Shown here piece after piece: positions 23,051 to 34,065 of a stretch of 64,000 nucleotides of DNA (the stretch's first letter is position 1; each line of letters starts with the position of its first letter). The DNA is from Valencia hispanica (taxonomy: Eukaryota > Chordata > Actinopteri > Cyprinodontiformes > Valenciidae), in the NCBI GenBank assembly GCA_963556495.2, contig OY747712.1:16799235-16863234 (forward strand). The letters run 5' to 3'. The translations under genes were made by a program, and so were the position numbers. The notes beneath the pieces are model-generated. The model saw nothing but the letters and a program-made list of their open reading frames with translations. It had not been told where the DNA came from and did not search any database.

Positions 23051-24169
23051 ATAACCCTTCTAACCCAAAAATAAAACAAGCCATTGTCAGTGAAATTAAG
23101 CAAATTAAAAAAAAAGTCTTGTCTCCTTTTCACAGTAGTTTTATAAGACTCTTAACTCAATAATATCCCAATCCAGTTGAAAGTATGACTGTCCTAGCAT
23201 CCTTAACTAAACTCAACTACTGATTCCAATGTGCAACCAATTTTTAAAGGTTTGAATTTAAGACCCCAAAATTAATTATGAAAAATAACTCAAGTTTAAG
23301 TGGACATAAAAGTTTTGCTTGATTTAGTATGCTGTAGAGGAACAACACCCCATCAAGGGGAACAATTTTCATGCACAGGTGAAACTGGATATATGCATAC
23401 ACTTTATATCAATGGTCAAAAAATTAAGTTTTGGACTTTATTTGTAAAAAATTTAGTCTGTTTTCAATAATGCAATAATTGCCAAACTGCTGCACAAATG
23501 CTAAAATCTGTAGCCACCATTTTTACTTCTGTAATCAGAGCATGTTGTGTGTGACACCTTGTCTTCTGGGCATGCACACCATTTTAAGGCGGTGAACCGT
23601 TCACACTGGAGCGTGTTTGCTGTTGCATTTCAGTTATAGTGTGAACAAGCACACAAAAAAAAAAACGGATTTAATCAAACAATTGGAATTGAGAATTAAG
23701 ACCTGCAGTGTGATCATAGCCTTGGTAATGTGTTTTAAAATACTTTTAGAGGTAGTTTACAACACTTACTACCCTAGTGAAAGTTATAATGTTCTGATGG
23801 ACCAAGATAAATAGTTTTTTTCAGTGCTACGTTTAATCCATTTACAATATTGCAAATAAAAGACTAGATCGCCCAAATGTGGTTGGTTGAATTTGTGTTG
23901 TTGAGATTTCTGGTAGTTTTTTGTAAAGTTTCATATACTCCTTTTTTTTTTGCTTATATTAATACTTCTCGCTTTTTTCATGCTCTCGTTATTTGACAGG
24001 ACAGCATAATTGTCCGTTACTTTGCAAATGACTCTCAGCCATACTTATCTATGATACCAGATGGAACCAATCAGTTAGACTATAATTATGTCTTAAAGAC
24101 ATAAAGGGCGGAATGACTTTTAATATTCTGCCTCTAAATAAAGATAACATTTCAGTGCTGTTCTTACCC
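23051..24169. other. Unassigned AT-rich DNA
   Basis: The piece 23,570-23,740 ('gaaccgttcacactgg', 'gcagtgtgatcatagcc') may be a remnant of a fish MITE with 'cactgtgtgaacgtagcc'-type ends. Otherwise nothing is seen. Confidence 0.3.
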
Positions 24170-24505
24170 TAAATGCCCCAGACTAACGCTGTGTATCTGT
24201 TTGTTTACTCAGGATGCCATTACCTTGGCCTGTAACACGACTGTGAGAAACCTTGGAGTTATTTTTCACCAGTAAACCCTTTAGCCTGCATATAAAACCG
24301 CAGTCTCCTAAGACTGCCTTCTTTCACCTTTGTAATATTGCCAAAATTAGGAACATCCTGTCTTGGAAGAATGCAGCAAAAAACTACAATTTTATTTATT
24401 CATTCTTTTTGTTCAAGGCTGGTGCTTCCTAATTATCGGGATCAGCTAAAGCTCCAGCGGATCCACAGTGCTTCAGAGTGGATTCTGGCATACTATAGAG
24501 AAAGA
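24170..24505 (+). pseudogene. L2-type LINE reverse-transcriptase fragment
   Basis: The plus strand encodes, with frameshifts, V-R-N-L-G-V-I-F-H-Q (24,247-24,275), a degraded F-F-H-L-R-N-I-A-K-I-R block (24,320-24,355) and a K-L-Q-R-I-H-S-A-S block (24,448-24,480). These are in the order of the region after the YADD palm motif in L2 reverse transcriptases. The 36-kb L2 shows the same blocks intact ([31 protein letters not shown]). The catalytic palm is missing upstream. Reverse transcriptases of this type copy the element RNA at nicked target DNA; this copy is dead. Confidence 0.65.
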
Positions 24506-25585
24506 TTATTTTTGCTCCAATTTTAAATGTTTTTTTGAATGGTATTCTTTTTTAAATGGTTCCCACCTACAGTATATTTACAAAGACTGGCACCATATTA
24601 TTAGATTGTCTTTGGTTTTGTTATGTTTGTTTCATGCTCATGTTTTACTTTCTTAGTCTTTTATCAGTTTTCCATATTTACTGTTTCAGCCCCCAACACC
24701 TGATGCTAGTTTTCTAATGTTCCCACCTGAATCGTGTCAGTGGCTCACCTCATTCAGCAAGCAGTTATTGCTTTTCCTCATTCTGTATCATCTAATGGAA
24801 GTTTTATTCTTACTCCCAGGGTCTCTTCATGTTCTGGTAAGCTAAATTTTACATTTTTAAGATATTTATGATACAGCTCTACATTAATTAAAAAGAATAA
24901 ATACAAATGTTTTTATTTTATTAACTTAAACTTGTCTTCTGAAATTCTGGGATGTGATTCAGCTGCTTTTACGCCCAGTTAATTTGACTTATTCAACATC
25001 TTCTTACAGTATCTAGTATAAGAAAAACCACTTACTCTACCCTTCATATCATGTTGAAGGAACTGGCAGTCAACGAGATAAGATGATTATTCAGACTTTA
25101 TTTGCTTAAGCACAGGCCAACTATTTAGGCATGAAAAGCAACTAAAAGCACTGTTTGCTACCCTGCATCATGGGGCTCGTAGTTTATTTATAGTGCAATG
25201 TGACTCTAATTTAGGGCTGTTGAACTTCTAACAGAAGGGACAAAACATGAACTATGTTGAGGGCTAAACAGGGTTAATTTTTATGCATAAAAGTAAAACA
25301 GATGTGTTTAATCAAAGAAAAAAATTTTAACAGCTGGATATTTTTTCCCAGCAACACTATTAAAAAAGGGAGTCTATGTGTGTTTATACATTAATAAAAC
25401 CTAGATCTGCCAGGGGTCTGAATAATTTCTGTACACTAATGAAAGCTTCTAGGTTTTTTGCATTATGTCTTTAAATTTTTATTTCAAATAAAATGCAAAA
25501 ATAAAATAAAACAAAACAATATATGAATTCAGAAAGGTATCGTTTTTGTCTGTTATCTGTAGGAGCTAGAGGCTATCCTTTGTTC
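24506..25585. other. Unassigned AT-rich DNA
   Basis: Its left end may still contain the 3' untranslated region of the preceding LINE. No other feature is supported. Confidence 0.3.
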
Positions 25586-26236
25586 CAGACCAAGTCATTG
25601 CTTTGCAATTCTCAAGTCTCAAGTCTATCTTCAAGTCTCGAGTCAAGTCTCAGGTAAATTCAGGCAAGTCCGAATCAAGTCTCAATTCAAGACAAGCAAC
25701 TTTCAAGTCAAGTCCCAAGTCTTAAAATTAAAATTTCAATCCATTTCAGGTCATTTTTAAAAAACAACTTTGCAATTACATGTTCAATGTAAATCATAAA
25801 CCATGTGTTCTTTTCAAAATCTTTATTTATTTCAACACCAGATGAAACAAGTGCAACTGAACTTAGAAATTTAGAAAAACAAGATCTGAACTCACACCTC
25901 CATGTTGTACAGTTTAATCAAACTTAGCTAATAAGAATGGTTTTCCTTTGAACTATAATTTCACAGATTCACAGTTAAGGATTAAATATATTTTTCAAAA
26001 GAGTTTGAGTGATGAAATTTTCAAGATGATATTTAGTTTTTTAAGAGACACGGGTATTTACTTAAGAAAATAAGCATTAAAAACTATTCCAGTCCTCACT
26101 CCAGTCCAAAATGTGGCGGTAGTGCACCTCAAATTGTTTGCCAACAGCCATAAAATCAGAAGAAGAAGGGCACCTGGTTATTTGTGGGCTAATAATGAAC
26201 ATGCTAATGGAAACTACCACCAAAAGTCTTCAGCAG

Positions 26237-26428
26237 TTGGGGGTGGCACAGTGGTTAGAGCAGGTGCCCCATGTGCAGAGGCCTCAGTCCTCAACGCGGG
26301 TGTCCCCAGTTCGAGTCCCATCCCAGGCGACCTATGCTGCATGTCTTACCCCACCTCTCTCCCCCTTCAAAAACTCTGTCCACTGTCAATAAAGGCCACT
26401 CAGGCCATGAAAAAAAATTAATAAAAGG
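26237..26428 (+). mobile_element. tRNA-derived SINE with target duplication
   Basis: The head reads like a degenerate tRNA: A-box-like 'tggcacagtggttagag' and B box 'gttcgagtccc' (26,311-26,321), spaced as in an internal RNA polymerase III promoter. It is followed by a tail 'cactgtcaataaaggccact' and an A-rich end. It is flanked by near-identical direct copies 'aaaagtcttcagcag' (left) and 'aaaaggtcttcagcgg' (right), the target duplication of LINE-mediated insertion. SINEs have no protein; the long frames across this stretch are accidental. Confidence 0.85.
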
Positions 26429-26617
26429 TCTTCAGCGGCAGATAATGTTGGATTGTCAGACTTGTCATGGACTAACTTTGATTTGAGAACATTATTTGGA
26501 CCATTTCTGTTTGAGATTGCTCTTTTCTGTCTACTATTAGAGGCTATGAAGGGTGAGTTTCACATTATTTTTCTTTCTCAGTTTGCTGTGTCTACAGGTA
26601 TGATTGTAATCTTGATT

Positions 26618-26730
26618 GGCATACATACATACATACATACATACATACATTATTGGAATCACAAGAATCTTAGCATTCCATCCATCTATCCATTATCTAT
26701 ACCAACTGTCCTATGCAGTGTCCAATGATG
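26618..26730. repeat. (CATA)n microsatellite plus LINE tail
   Basis: About eight CATA units at 26,620-26,650, then 'ccatccatctatccattatc' and 'tataccaactgtcctatgc', which looks like the antisense 3' tail of a fish LINE. Confidence 0.6.
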
Positions 26731-28609
26731 TATATGTATTTGTACATAGAAAGGGTGTCACAAGAAAAGGCAAATTTGATCCGGAACTACGTAACATCCC
26801 ACCAGGGGAAGGTAAGAACCTTAGGGGAACACTTTAAAGGTTGGATATGGAACACGACCACCATAGCGACATCTAGTGTGTGGAGGCTGTAGTTGCAACA
26901 GCAGAACAAGGTTTCCAGTCGTATGGATGCCAGGTTCTACACCGATACGTGAAGTGACCAGCCTGCACCATGTCCAGTGACAAATCGTACAGGGTTAGGA
27001 CTAATTACGAATAGTACGTTTATTTTACAATTTGAGTCCATCTATTGTAGGCTTCACCTAAACTCGCTCTGGTTTTTGATCTTCTCTGGTCATTCCTCTT
27101 CTGGCAAGGATAATGAAATCTCTAGGGCTCTGAAGCAGCTGCTTGACTTGCAGACTCTGCCATTTTCCACAGTACCAGCATCGCTGTGCCAAACGGACTG
27201 TTTACCGTATTAGGCAACCAGCAATGCTGGCCGCTATTGGCTGGTAGATGTAAACATAATGCCAACGTTGTGCCTCTCAAAATCTATATTTGATTATATT
27301 TTAATTCAAATATAATTTTTAAAGGATACGCTGTACTTTCATTTTGCATCCGTCTTAACCCCCCGTGGAAGTATATATATTTTTTTAAATAAAGCTTTTT
27401 ATTAAATTGTTCCATATTCAACCATTAATGGATTGAGTACGTGCAAAAAATTTTTATAAAATAAAACAAGACTTAATGCAATGGCTGAGGTATACTATTT
27501 ACCCTTAATATACTTTCCTGAAGGAGATGTGTCCAAACATATAATCCATCCTCAGATAGAACTTGACCCATTTCAGCATTATGATGAGGGAGACAGAGAG
27601 AATCTCTCTTCCCTGAGCTCAGATAAAGAACCCGCGTTCTGAAACAGAACTCCATTTACCATCCACCAACAATCCTGAGCTAATTGGCTGCCCGTTTTTC
27701 TTGGATGCGCTCAGAAAACCAGATTTAAAATGGCATGACAAAAATAGCATACATGTTAAAGCCAAACAGCATGATCAGCATAGCCCGCAGAACATTTGCT
27801 CAAAAAACGAAGTTAGTTCAAGTCACCTGTGGCATCATAGCAAAAATAAATAAATACTACCTAAAGTTTTTTGTTTTTTTAAGGACTTAACATGTCATAA
27901 GAAGTTGGACATTGTGCCATCCCTGTCTGTGACTCTCTTCTTGCATGATTTTAAATGTTGCACAGCGTAATAGACATAATTTAGTATTGGGAGCATACAT
28001 GTCGTTGGCTGCAGCGCTGTATAGAGACAGCGGGACAAGATGGCTTCTTTTTTTAAATCTAGCAATTTGATTGGCTGTTTTGCAGCTCTCACACTCATGC
28101 GTACACACAGTCAGTCTCCGGTTGTTAAGACAGGTGAAATTATGTAAAAGTGCGCAACTTGGAAATAATGGATGTTTAAAACTTTAATTATTAGGAAAAT
28201 ATTAAGTCTTTTCAAGTAAATAGGTTCAAGTCCGAATCAAGTCCCTATTCATTGGTGTAAAAGTCCAAGTCAGCAGTTGCTCCGGGGCAGCATTAGAGCA
28301 GGAAGCACACAAGCACTAGATAAAGTTATTTAATAAAAATATATCTCTCAATTGCACATTGGACAAAGCTTCTATTGATTTTTATCTGTGACCAGTCAAC
28401 AGGGAGTTGGTGCCCTATTTGGTAGCACTGCATTTGAATTTAGATTTGATTGATGGAAGGGGAAAAACTTTGATCCCATTGCTACTTGACACGCTGTTGG
28501 CTGGCATTTGCAAATCTGCCAATCTAGGAGTGGCATTCATTTTAAATTGGTGCTGATTGGCTGTATCCCCAAGTGCCAAGGCAAGGGCAAACTTAGCCAG
28601 CTAAATCTG

Positions 28610-29350
28610 ATGCCAATGCGGAAGTGACAAAAATTGCAGTTCCCCCCTCATCCGCTAGGGGCTGGCTCCAGAAAGGAACAAGTTCTCATTGACTCCCATG
28701 TTTAAAATGCCAACTTTACAGCAGAAGTAAACATGTTTACAGACTAAAAAACATTTTTGGTTTAATAGGTCAGGTTTACCCTCATGACAACTCTGAAGAG
28801 GGTGAATTTTTTTTGTATAACTCATCCGTTTAGATGTAATTTAAGCTTGAAATTATGAATAATAAGGGCCTTGTCCTTTTTGATTGACCCCCCTCAGAGG
28901 GGTAGCAGATTCGCTCAACCATGGTTTTCTGGCTAAAGCACCCACCAACCTCTGTTAGCTTTGGTTAGTTCTGGGTTAGCTCATAGCTTTTAGTGAAAGT
29001 TATAGTGCAACAAGGCTTCATGCTGTTATTTGACAAAATTATTGAATCTGCATAGAAGGCAAAGGGGTAGCAGAGTCGCTCATCCGCGGTTTTCTGGCTA
29101 AAAGCGCCCACTAACCTCCGTTAGCTTCAATTAGCTCCGGGTTAGCTCAGTTGGCACGTAGCTACATCAGCTCAGAGTGTCAATCATCCGCCACCCTCAC
29201 AGCCCCACCCTCAGCTCCACCTCTTTGCCCATTTTTTTATTTATTTTTCAGGAGTGACAAGACGCATGACGCTTCCAATTGGCTTCAATTCTGATCTTCA
29301 GAAACCTACGGGTGACGTCACAGAGGCTCCATCCATTTTATATATGGTGA
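28610..29350 (-). mobile_element. Deletion copy of the 53-56 kb element family
   Basis: The reverse complement of 28,610-28,880 matches 55,740-56,020 ('cccatgtttaaaatgcc', 'ggtcaggttta', 'aactcatccgtttagatg'). The reverse complement of 29,050-29,345 matches 53,055-53,345 ('gaggctccatccatttta' end, 'gtgggcgcttttagcc'). The interior gene segment is missing, so this is a non-autonomous deletion derivative. It holds a ~90-bp direct duplication (28,898-28,990 and 29,063-29,155). Confidence 0.75.
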
Positions 29351-29699
29351 CCACATGTGATATTTGATATAAACCAGGGCTGTACAGTGCCACACTTGCG
29401 ATGAAAAAAACTGTCTGGGCGATAAACGTTTTTCATATGTAGCACTCGTGAGACAGCTTTGAAAGCTGCATGTTTTTTGTTTTTTCTTGTGTAAGATGCC
29501 ATCGTGACAGATGAAACGATGGTGTCTCAACGCTGCACTGTGGCTGCAGTCACTACCAGTGTTGCCAACAGAAAGTAGCTGAAGTTGCCCAGAAAGTCGC
29601 TAGATGTGGCCAGATGACGTCATACGCTAATTTCCATAATGATTATGTCATCACGTGATGACGAATGAAACAGAAAGGAGGAAATAATTATATTTAGAT

Positions 29700-30005
29700 T
29701 AGGATTTGGTCATAGGATAGGGTTAAACAATACATTATTTAAACAGGGGAAACATGCTACAAGGAAATGTGACTTCTGTCTTCAAGAAGAGACTGTTGAG
29801 CATGTTATATTATTTTGCCTGAAGTACTGTATACTGTTGAGAAAACTGGTACAAAATTTACAAGATTTCAAATTGCAACTGGACATCAAAGATCTTTTAA
29901 ACAAAATTGTAAGTTCTGGGAAAAAAAATTGCTGAGATGTCTCAAGAAGGCGAAATTAATACAGAGAATATAGTTGTTTTTTGGTCCTTTGTAAAAAATA
30001 AGTAG
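29700..30005 (+). pseudogene. LINE-like C-terminal zinc-knuckle fragment
   Basis: The plus strand (about 29,740-29,930) translates to a run containing RKCDFCLQEETVEHVILFC, with a C-x2-C-x8-H-x4-C arrangement. This pattern is seen near the C-terminus of several fish non-LTR retrotransposon proteins. A stop follows after LNKIVSSGKKNC. The same sequence, in opposite orientation, lies at about 38,000-38,240, so it was part of the hAT-related family before that family duplicated and is not an independent insertion here. Product inactive. The domain identification is moderate. Confidence 0.5.
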
Positions 30006-30714
30006 GGCATATTTTGCATGCATCAAATGTTTCATGCCAACCGCCATTAAACAGAAGTTTATTGCTTATGGTATTATTTTCAGTGGGGTTTTTTGTCATA
30101 AGTTTTAAATGTCCTACGTTTTTTAACTACACCATACACTTCGAACGTTCCTTGAATGCACCACAGGTGTGCGATGCAGCGTAGTACAGACAAGCTTCTG
30201 CCTTAATTCCCGTTGAAAGATCGGTCTTATACACATGCAGATTTATTTTTTACTTTTGAATTAACATTAACTACTAAACAACTTCGATTGTGAGTGGAAT
30301 AAATGAACCGAAAAAGGTGACATGAAATGATTGGTCAGTCGACATACTCTGATCATGCTGCACACACATGCACAGATCATTCCCCGTTCTGAGTGTCGGG
30401 AAGGAGCAAGCTGGGTCTCTAAACTGCACGAAATATTGGCGACAAAGTTTCACAGAAAGTAGTGTTGAGAAATGAGTAATAATTCTCTAGCCTGTCTACC
30501 GGTTCTTTTTTATCTGTCAATCTGAAAGAAAGAAAACACACAGTCACTCAGAAGTTAAATTAAACAGGCCTGGGGAGACGTGTAGCAATAATTACCAGCA
30601 TAATCTCCGGAGATTACTTTGCCTCTGCCCTTTTTATTGAAGCGACACAGCATTATACAACCTGCAAAGGGAGGGGCGGTCCCTCCCGTATGCTCACGAA
30701 ACTACTTTGGAAAA
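30006..30714. other. Interior of the hAT element, left part
   Basis: 30,044-30,175 is the inverted counterpart of 35,850-35,966, including 'gccattaaacagaagtttat', so it belongs to the hAT family body. From 30,190 to 30,714 no frame or repeat family is recognised. Confidence 0.5.
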
Positions 30715-30716
30715 TA

Positions 30717-31420
30717 CGGCAAGCCGTTTTAACATTTAATCAACGATCACTCCTATCTATAATTCCTTTTTTAGATAGCAATAATATAATTTATCCTAGT
30801 ACAAATACATTCTTCCTAGTCAAAATTGAAAATTAAAGATAACAACTGTATTTTTACTAGGAGAAATTATATTTTAGGATATTCATAATTACAATTGAAC
30901 TACTAAAAATTAAAATTGAGATATCTCTAAATTAAAGTAGCTAAAGTAGCCGTTTTAACATTTAATAGGTAAACTGGATATGTATTCCAGATATCTTTAA
31001 ACCAATTCCTAGTAAGAATGAACTTTCCAGATATCCATAATTCAATTTGTCCTAGTACAAATGAACATTTCGCCTATCCAAAATGTAATTCTTCCTAGGA
31101 CAAATGACGTCACTTTTCCCATTCATGTGTATGGGGTTTAGAGCTGCTCCTATCCACAAATGCATTCTTTCTATCTAGAATTAACATTGTGGATAGGAGG
31201 AATTGAATTCTTACTAGGAGAAATTCGAATTTCAGATAGCAAGAATTCAATTGTTACTAGTACAAACTCTTATTTTAGATAGGAACAATTAAAATTCTAT
31301 TCTACCTATCTATAATTTAATTTCGGATATCCAAAAATACATTTTAACTAGTAAGAATGTTATTTTAGATAGGAAGAACTGCAATCTTCCTAGGAACAAT
31401 TAAGTTGTTGCTATCTGTAT
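30717..31420. repeat. Left arm: 21-bp phased array
   Basis: Anchor centres lie at about 31,032, 31,053, 31,076, 31,096, then after a non-periodic core 31,152, 31,173, 31,194, 31,215, 31,237, 31,258, 31,280, and later 31,328, 31,349, 31,370, 31,391, 31,413. Each anchor is CTAG, GATAG, CTATC or GATATC; the spacers are A/T-rich and diverged. The first ~230 bp (30,717-30,948) look like an extra copy of the terminus, because 'ccgttttaacatttaat' recurs at 30,950. Confidence 0.9.
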
Positions 31421-31590
31421 CTTAATTGTTGAGGTCAGTAATTCTTTGGTTGTTTTTTTTTACTGCTGACGTATGTAAATGACGTTACCTAAACGTCAAC
31501 AGCTACATACCTCCGCTGAACTGTCAGCCAGACCGGATACTTCTGTTAGCCTATGCTACATGTTATGTTTAGGTAGCTGCTACACTAGTT

Positions 31591-31818
31591 GTGATGAAAC
31601 AGTCGAAGTTTAAATACCAGTTTCTGGTACAACTGCCGAACACTGCTGTGTGCCACAGAGCCAGGCATCTTAAAAGTACAATAGTGTACTTTTTTTTTTT
31701 TTTTACTTTTCCTAACGGTGAGGTAAATTGTCACTGTAACGCCTCATACCCGGGTGTAGTCAGCTCTGAAACAGATCGACAGCTGTTAAAAAGGGAGCTG
31801 CTCCTGTTTTTATCTTGA
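31591..31818 (+). pseudogene. Unidentified 75-codon frame inside the array element
   Basis: Begins MKQSKFKYQFLVQLP and includes a Phe run from a T-rich tract, then VNCHCNASYPGVVSS. It lies just inside the left arm, after GC-richer DNA (31,460-31,590) that could be a 5' region. I do not recognise a family. The C-x-C pair is the only suggestive feature. A T-tract next to an AG at 31,720 could be a splice acceptor, in which case the true exon would begin there. It may be a first-gene remnant or chance. Confidence 0.25.
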
Positions 31819-32719
31819 CAAGGTAGGTCTAGACACTTATGTTAACGTGTGCACAGGCGTGTGTGAGAGCGGGAGAGACAGAAAAGTATTTGTATTCTAT
31901 TAAAATAACTATTGGGGTGTAATAGTAGCAAGTATTGAAGCAAATACTGCATGTAACATAATTCCGATTAAAATGCATTATCAGAAATGCTATTTGAATG
32001 GTACACATGTGCGTTATATAAGCAAGTTTTTCCTCTATTTTAGTACCAAAACTCCTTAATGTTTTTTTGCACATACATTTATTTTAAGTTGTGTGTATTG
32101 TGTTGTCTAGTTGATTATGAACAACTATTAGTGTTATTAAATCTATTTTCCATTTTTTAGGTTTCCTTCATATGACCTACTGATGTATTTTTGGGGCTTG
32201 CTTCAGGACTTTTTACCATCCATGGTCAGTGTTCAACAAGCAAAAAGCTCTCATGGAATCACATTCTACAGCTCATACCCTGCAACCCTTTGACAAGTTG
32301 TTCCTGTTTCAATGACTTTGCGCATTGGTCCATTAGAGTTTTTGTATATATTTTTTAAAAATGTCTTTGCTCACGTACCTTGTTTAAATACTTCTGTGGT
32401 CAGTAAAAGTTGTAATCTGCTTTTGTTTGGTCTCTCATTTTAAGTCATGTCTTATATCTTTTAAAATTAAGCATTTAAAACACCAAAAAGCTTTAATCCA
32501 AGTCATTTATTACTCATTTAACAAACATTACATCACAAACAACAGGATAATACAGCAACATTTCACTAACAACTTTTAAATTTGATTTCCTACACAGTAG
32601 CCTAAATTATGTTGTACTGTAGTCAAGTCATTAATTCTCCAAGAAGGCATTGACGAAAAAGCAAAAAAACAAATAGTTACTTTTTTTAATAGTTTGCATG
32701 ACTTCCATATATAGGGGGA

Positions 32720-33900
32720 TTATCTGAATGGATGTCGATCAGGGCATCTGTGTGTGGACGGGTTCTGGGGACCATCGATACTGGTAGGACAGCATACTTC
32801 TCTCCTCCACCGGACCGAATATGGAATCAACCAGAGGTAAATCCCCGGAGACATACTTGTGATCATGGGAGCTTCATACACAACATACTTGATTCCTTCC
32901 GTCAACCTCCTCTCACTGGGTCTGGCTGATATGATGACCATATCATTAACCGGACCCGGTTTAATACCCTGTATCCAAATAAAAACATGTTTAAGAATCA
33001 TTCAAGAAATAAACGTACATAAAATGAAAGGGTAATAAAAGGCTTGCTGCCATGGTCCTTGGTTTATGGCACTTTTGTTCAGTTTCTTTGCAGCTGATCA
33101 CTGGGGGAAGTGATGTCCTGTCTCGTAGAGTGGAGCTGCCACATGACAGCACAAGGCTGTACCTTCCACACGGGCATCACAGTAGCACCACCAGCTTTGA
33201 ATCCCTCAGCACAATCTGTTACAACACCATATATTTATTAGATTACAACAGCAGCTTAAGAGAGACAACCTTTAACACACTAAAGTTGGGAACTATTGTT
33301 AGTGAAAATTTCTTAGTGAACTGAAATGTGTAAAGTGAGATTTTGTCATAGTATTTATAGATGACAATGTATAATAGATCATATTTAACTTTACTCATTT
33401 CACAAAGTCGTGCTTCTGCGAGAGCCATTACTTTTATATTCTTTCTGGCACTGACCATGTTATTTCACATCTTTTCTCTGGTACCATATGATACATATAG
33501 TGTAATGATGGCGACTATCTGTATCAAATTCACAGCAATGATATGACCCGCAGAAACTTCATTTTCAAAAGCAGGAACCTTCTACGTTTTGAACTGTAGC
33601 CTACCTGCAGGATGACTTCTGGCTTTTCCTCATTGACCTGAAAGCACTCTGACCGAACCCTGACCTCTCCTTACTCTCCTGTTTAAAACTGAGATTAACA
33701 CAGAAGTTAGGCTATTTTATTTCAGAAACACAAAAGACTCGTAATGTGAACCTATCACTGTTAACGTTGCTTCCTCACTGAGCTAACTTTGCTTATTAAA
33801 GCGCTAGCATGTATCAACATTCAGCAGCTCAAAGCAGAAGCTTAACTTACCTTCTTAGTTTGTCTATGTAGCTGGACACATAAAATAAAACTTTTGTCTT
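32720..33900 (-). pseudogene. Decayed spliced gene with SWIM-zinc-finger-like exon
   Basis: On the minus strand there are ordered exon-like blocks. First, a leader with donor AAG|GTAAGT near 33,850. Second, a block at about 33,690-33,605 after 'tttaaacag', reading GEVRVRSECFQVNEEKPEVI in one frame and ending CAG|GTAGGC. Third, a block at about 33,220-33,070 that, in one frame, gives YCDARVEGTALCCHVAAPLY, a C-x-n-C-x-H-V-A-A pattern like SWIM zinc fingers. Fourth, a block from 32,968 after 'ggatacag', reading GIKPGPVNDMVIISARPSER and onward. SWIM fingers bind DNA or protein, and such genes occur with a nuclease in some eukaryotic transposons. Frames shift between blocks and the downstream part is missing, so this is a pseudogene. 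The SWIM call is moderate, the transposon link weaker. Confidence 0.45.
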
Positions 33901-34065
33901 TTTATGATGCTGGCGTCTTAGATGTGGTCTGGGTAATCCGGTGGACGTTGTTCAGTTACCCGTGGGAGGTCCTGCAGCGATCGGGTAAAAAACGCCAAAG
34001 CTAATGCTAACGTTACTTTGCTGGCTGAAAAGTCCGAAAGCGTCACAGCGCAGAGTATGTACTAG

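Larger units (their letters stand above)
25586..28285. mobile_element. Non-autonomous hAT-type element with 'caagtc' subterminal repeats
   Basis: Both sides are full of CAAGTC/AAGTCT motifs. The left side has them at 25,610-25,722 ('ctcaagtctcaagtcta', 'aatcaagtctcaattcaag'). The right side has them at 28,205-28,280 ('gttcaagtccgaatcaagtc', 'aaaagtccaagtcagc'), and the phrase 'aagtccgaatcaagtc' occurs on both sides. Such arrays mark the ends of a known type of fish hAT element and probably serve as transposase-binding sites. The interior has no transposase frame and hosts a SINE, a microsatellite and other repeats. Exact termini and the 8-bp duplication could not be fixed. Confidence 0.6.

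Noticed and set aside
26237..26330. Functional tRNA gene
   Set aside because: A and B box-like motifs are present, but there is no complete cloverleaf and the sequence continues into a SINE body and tail.
26113..26486. Three long overlapping frames suggesting a coding exon
   Set aside because: They run through a tRNA-derived SINE with target duplications and have no independent support.
30190..30714. Long terminal repeat of a retrovirus-like element
   Set aside because: No TG...CA ends, primer-binding site, polypurine tract or matching second copy was found.
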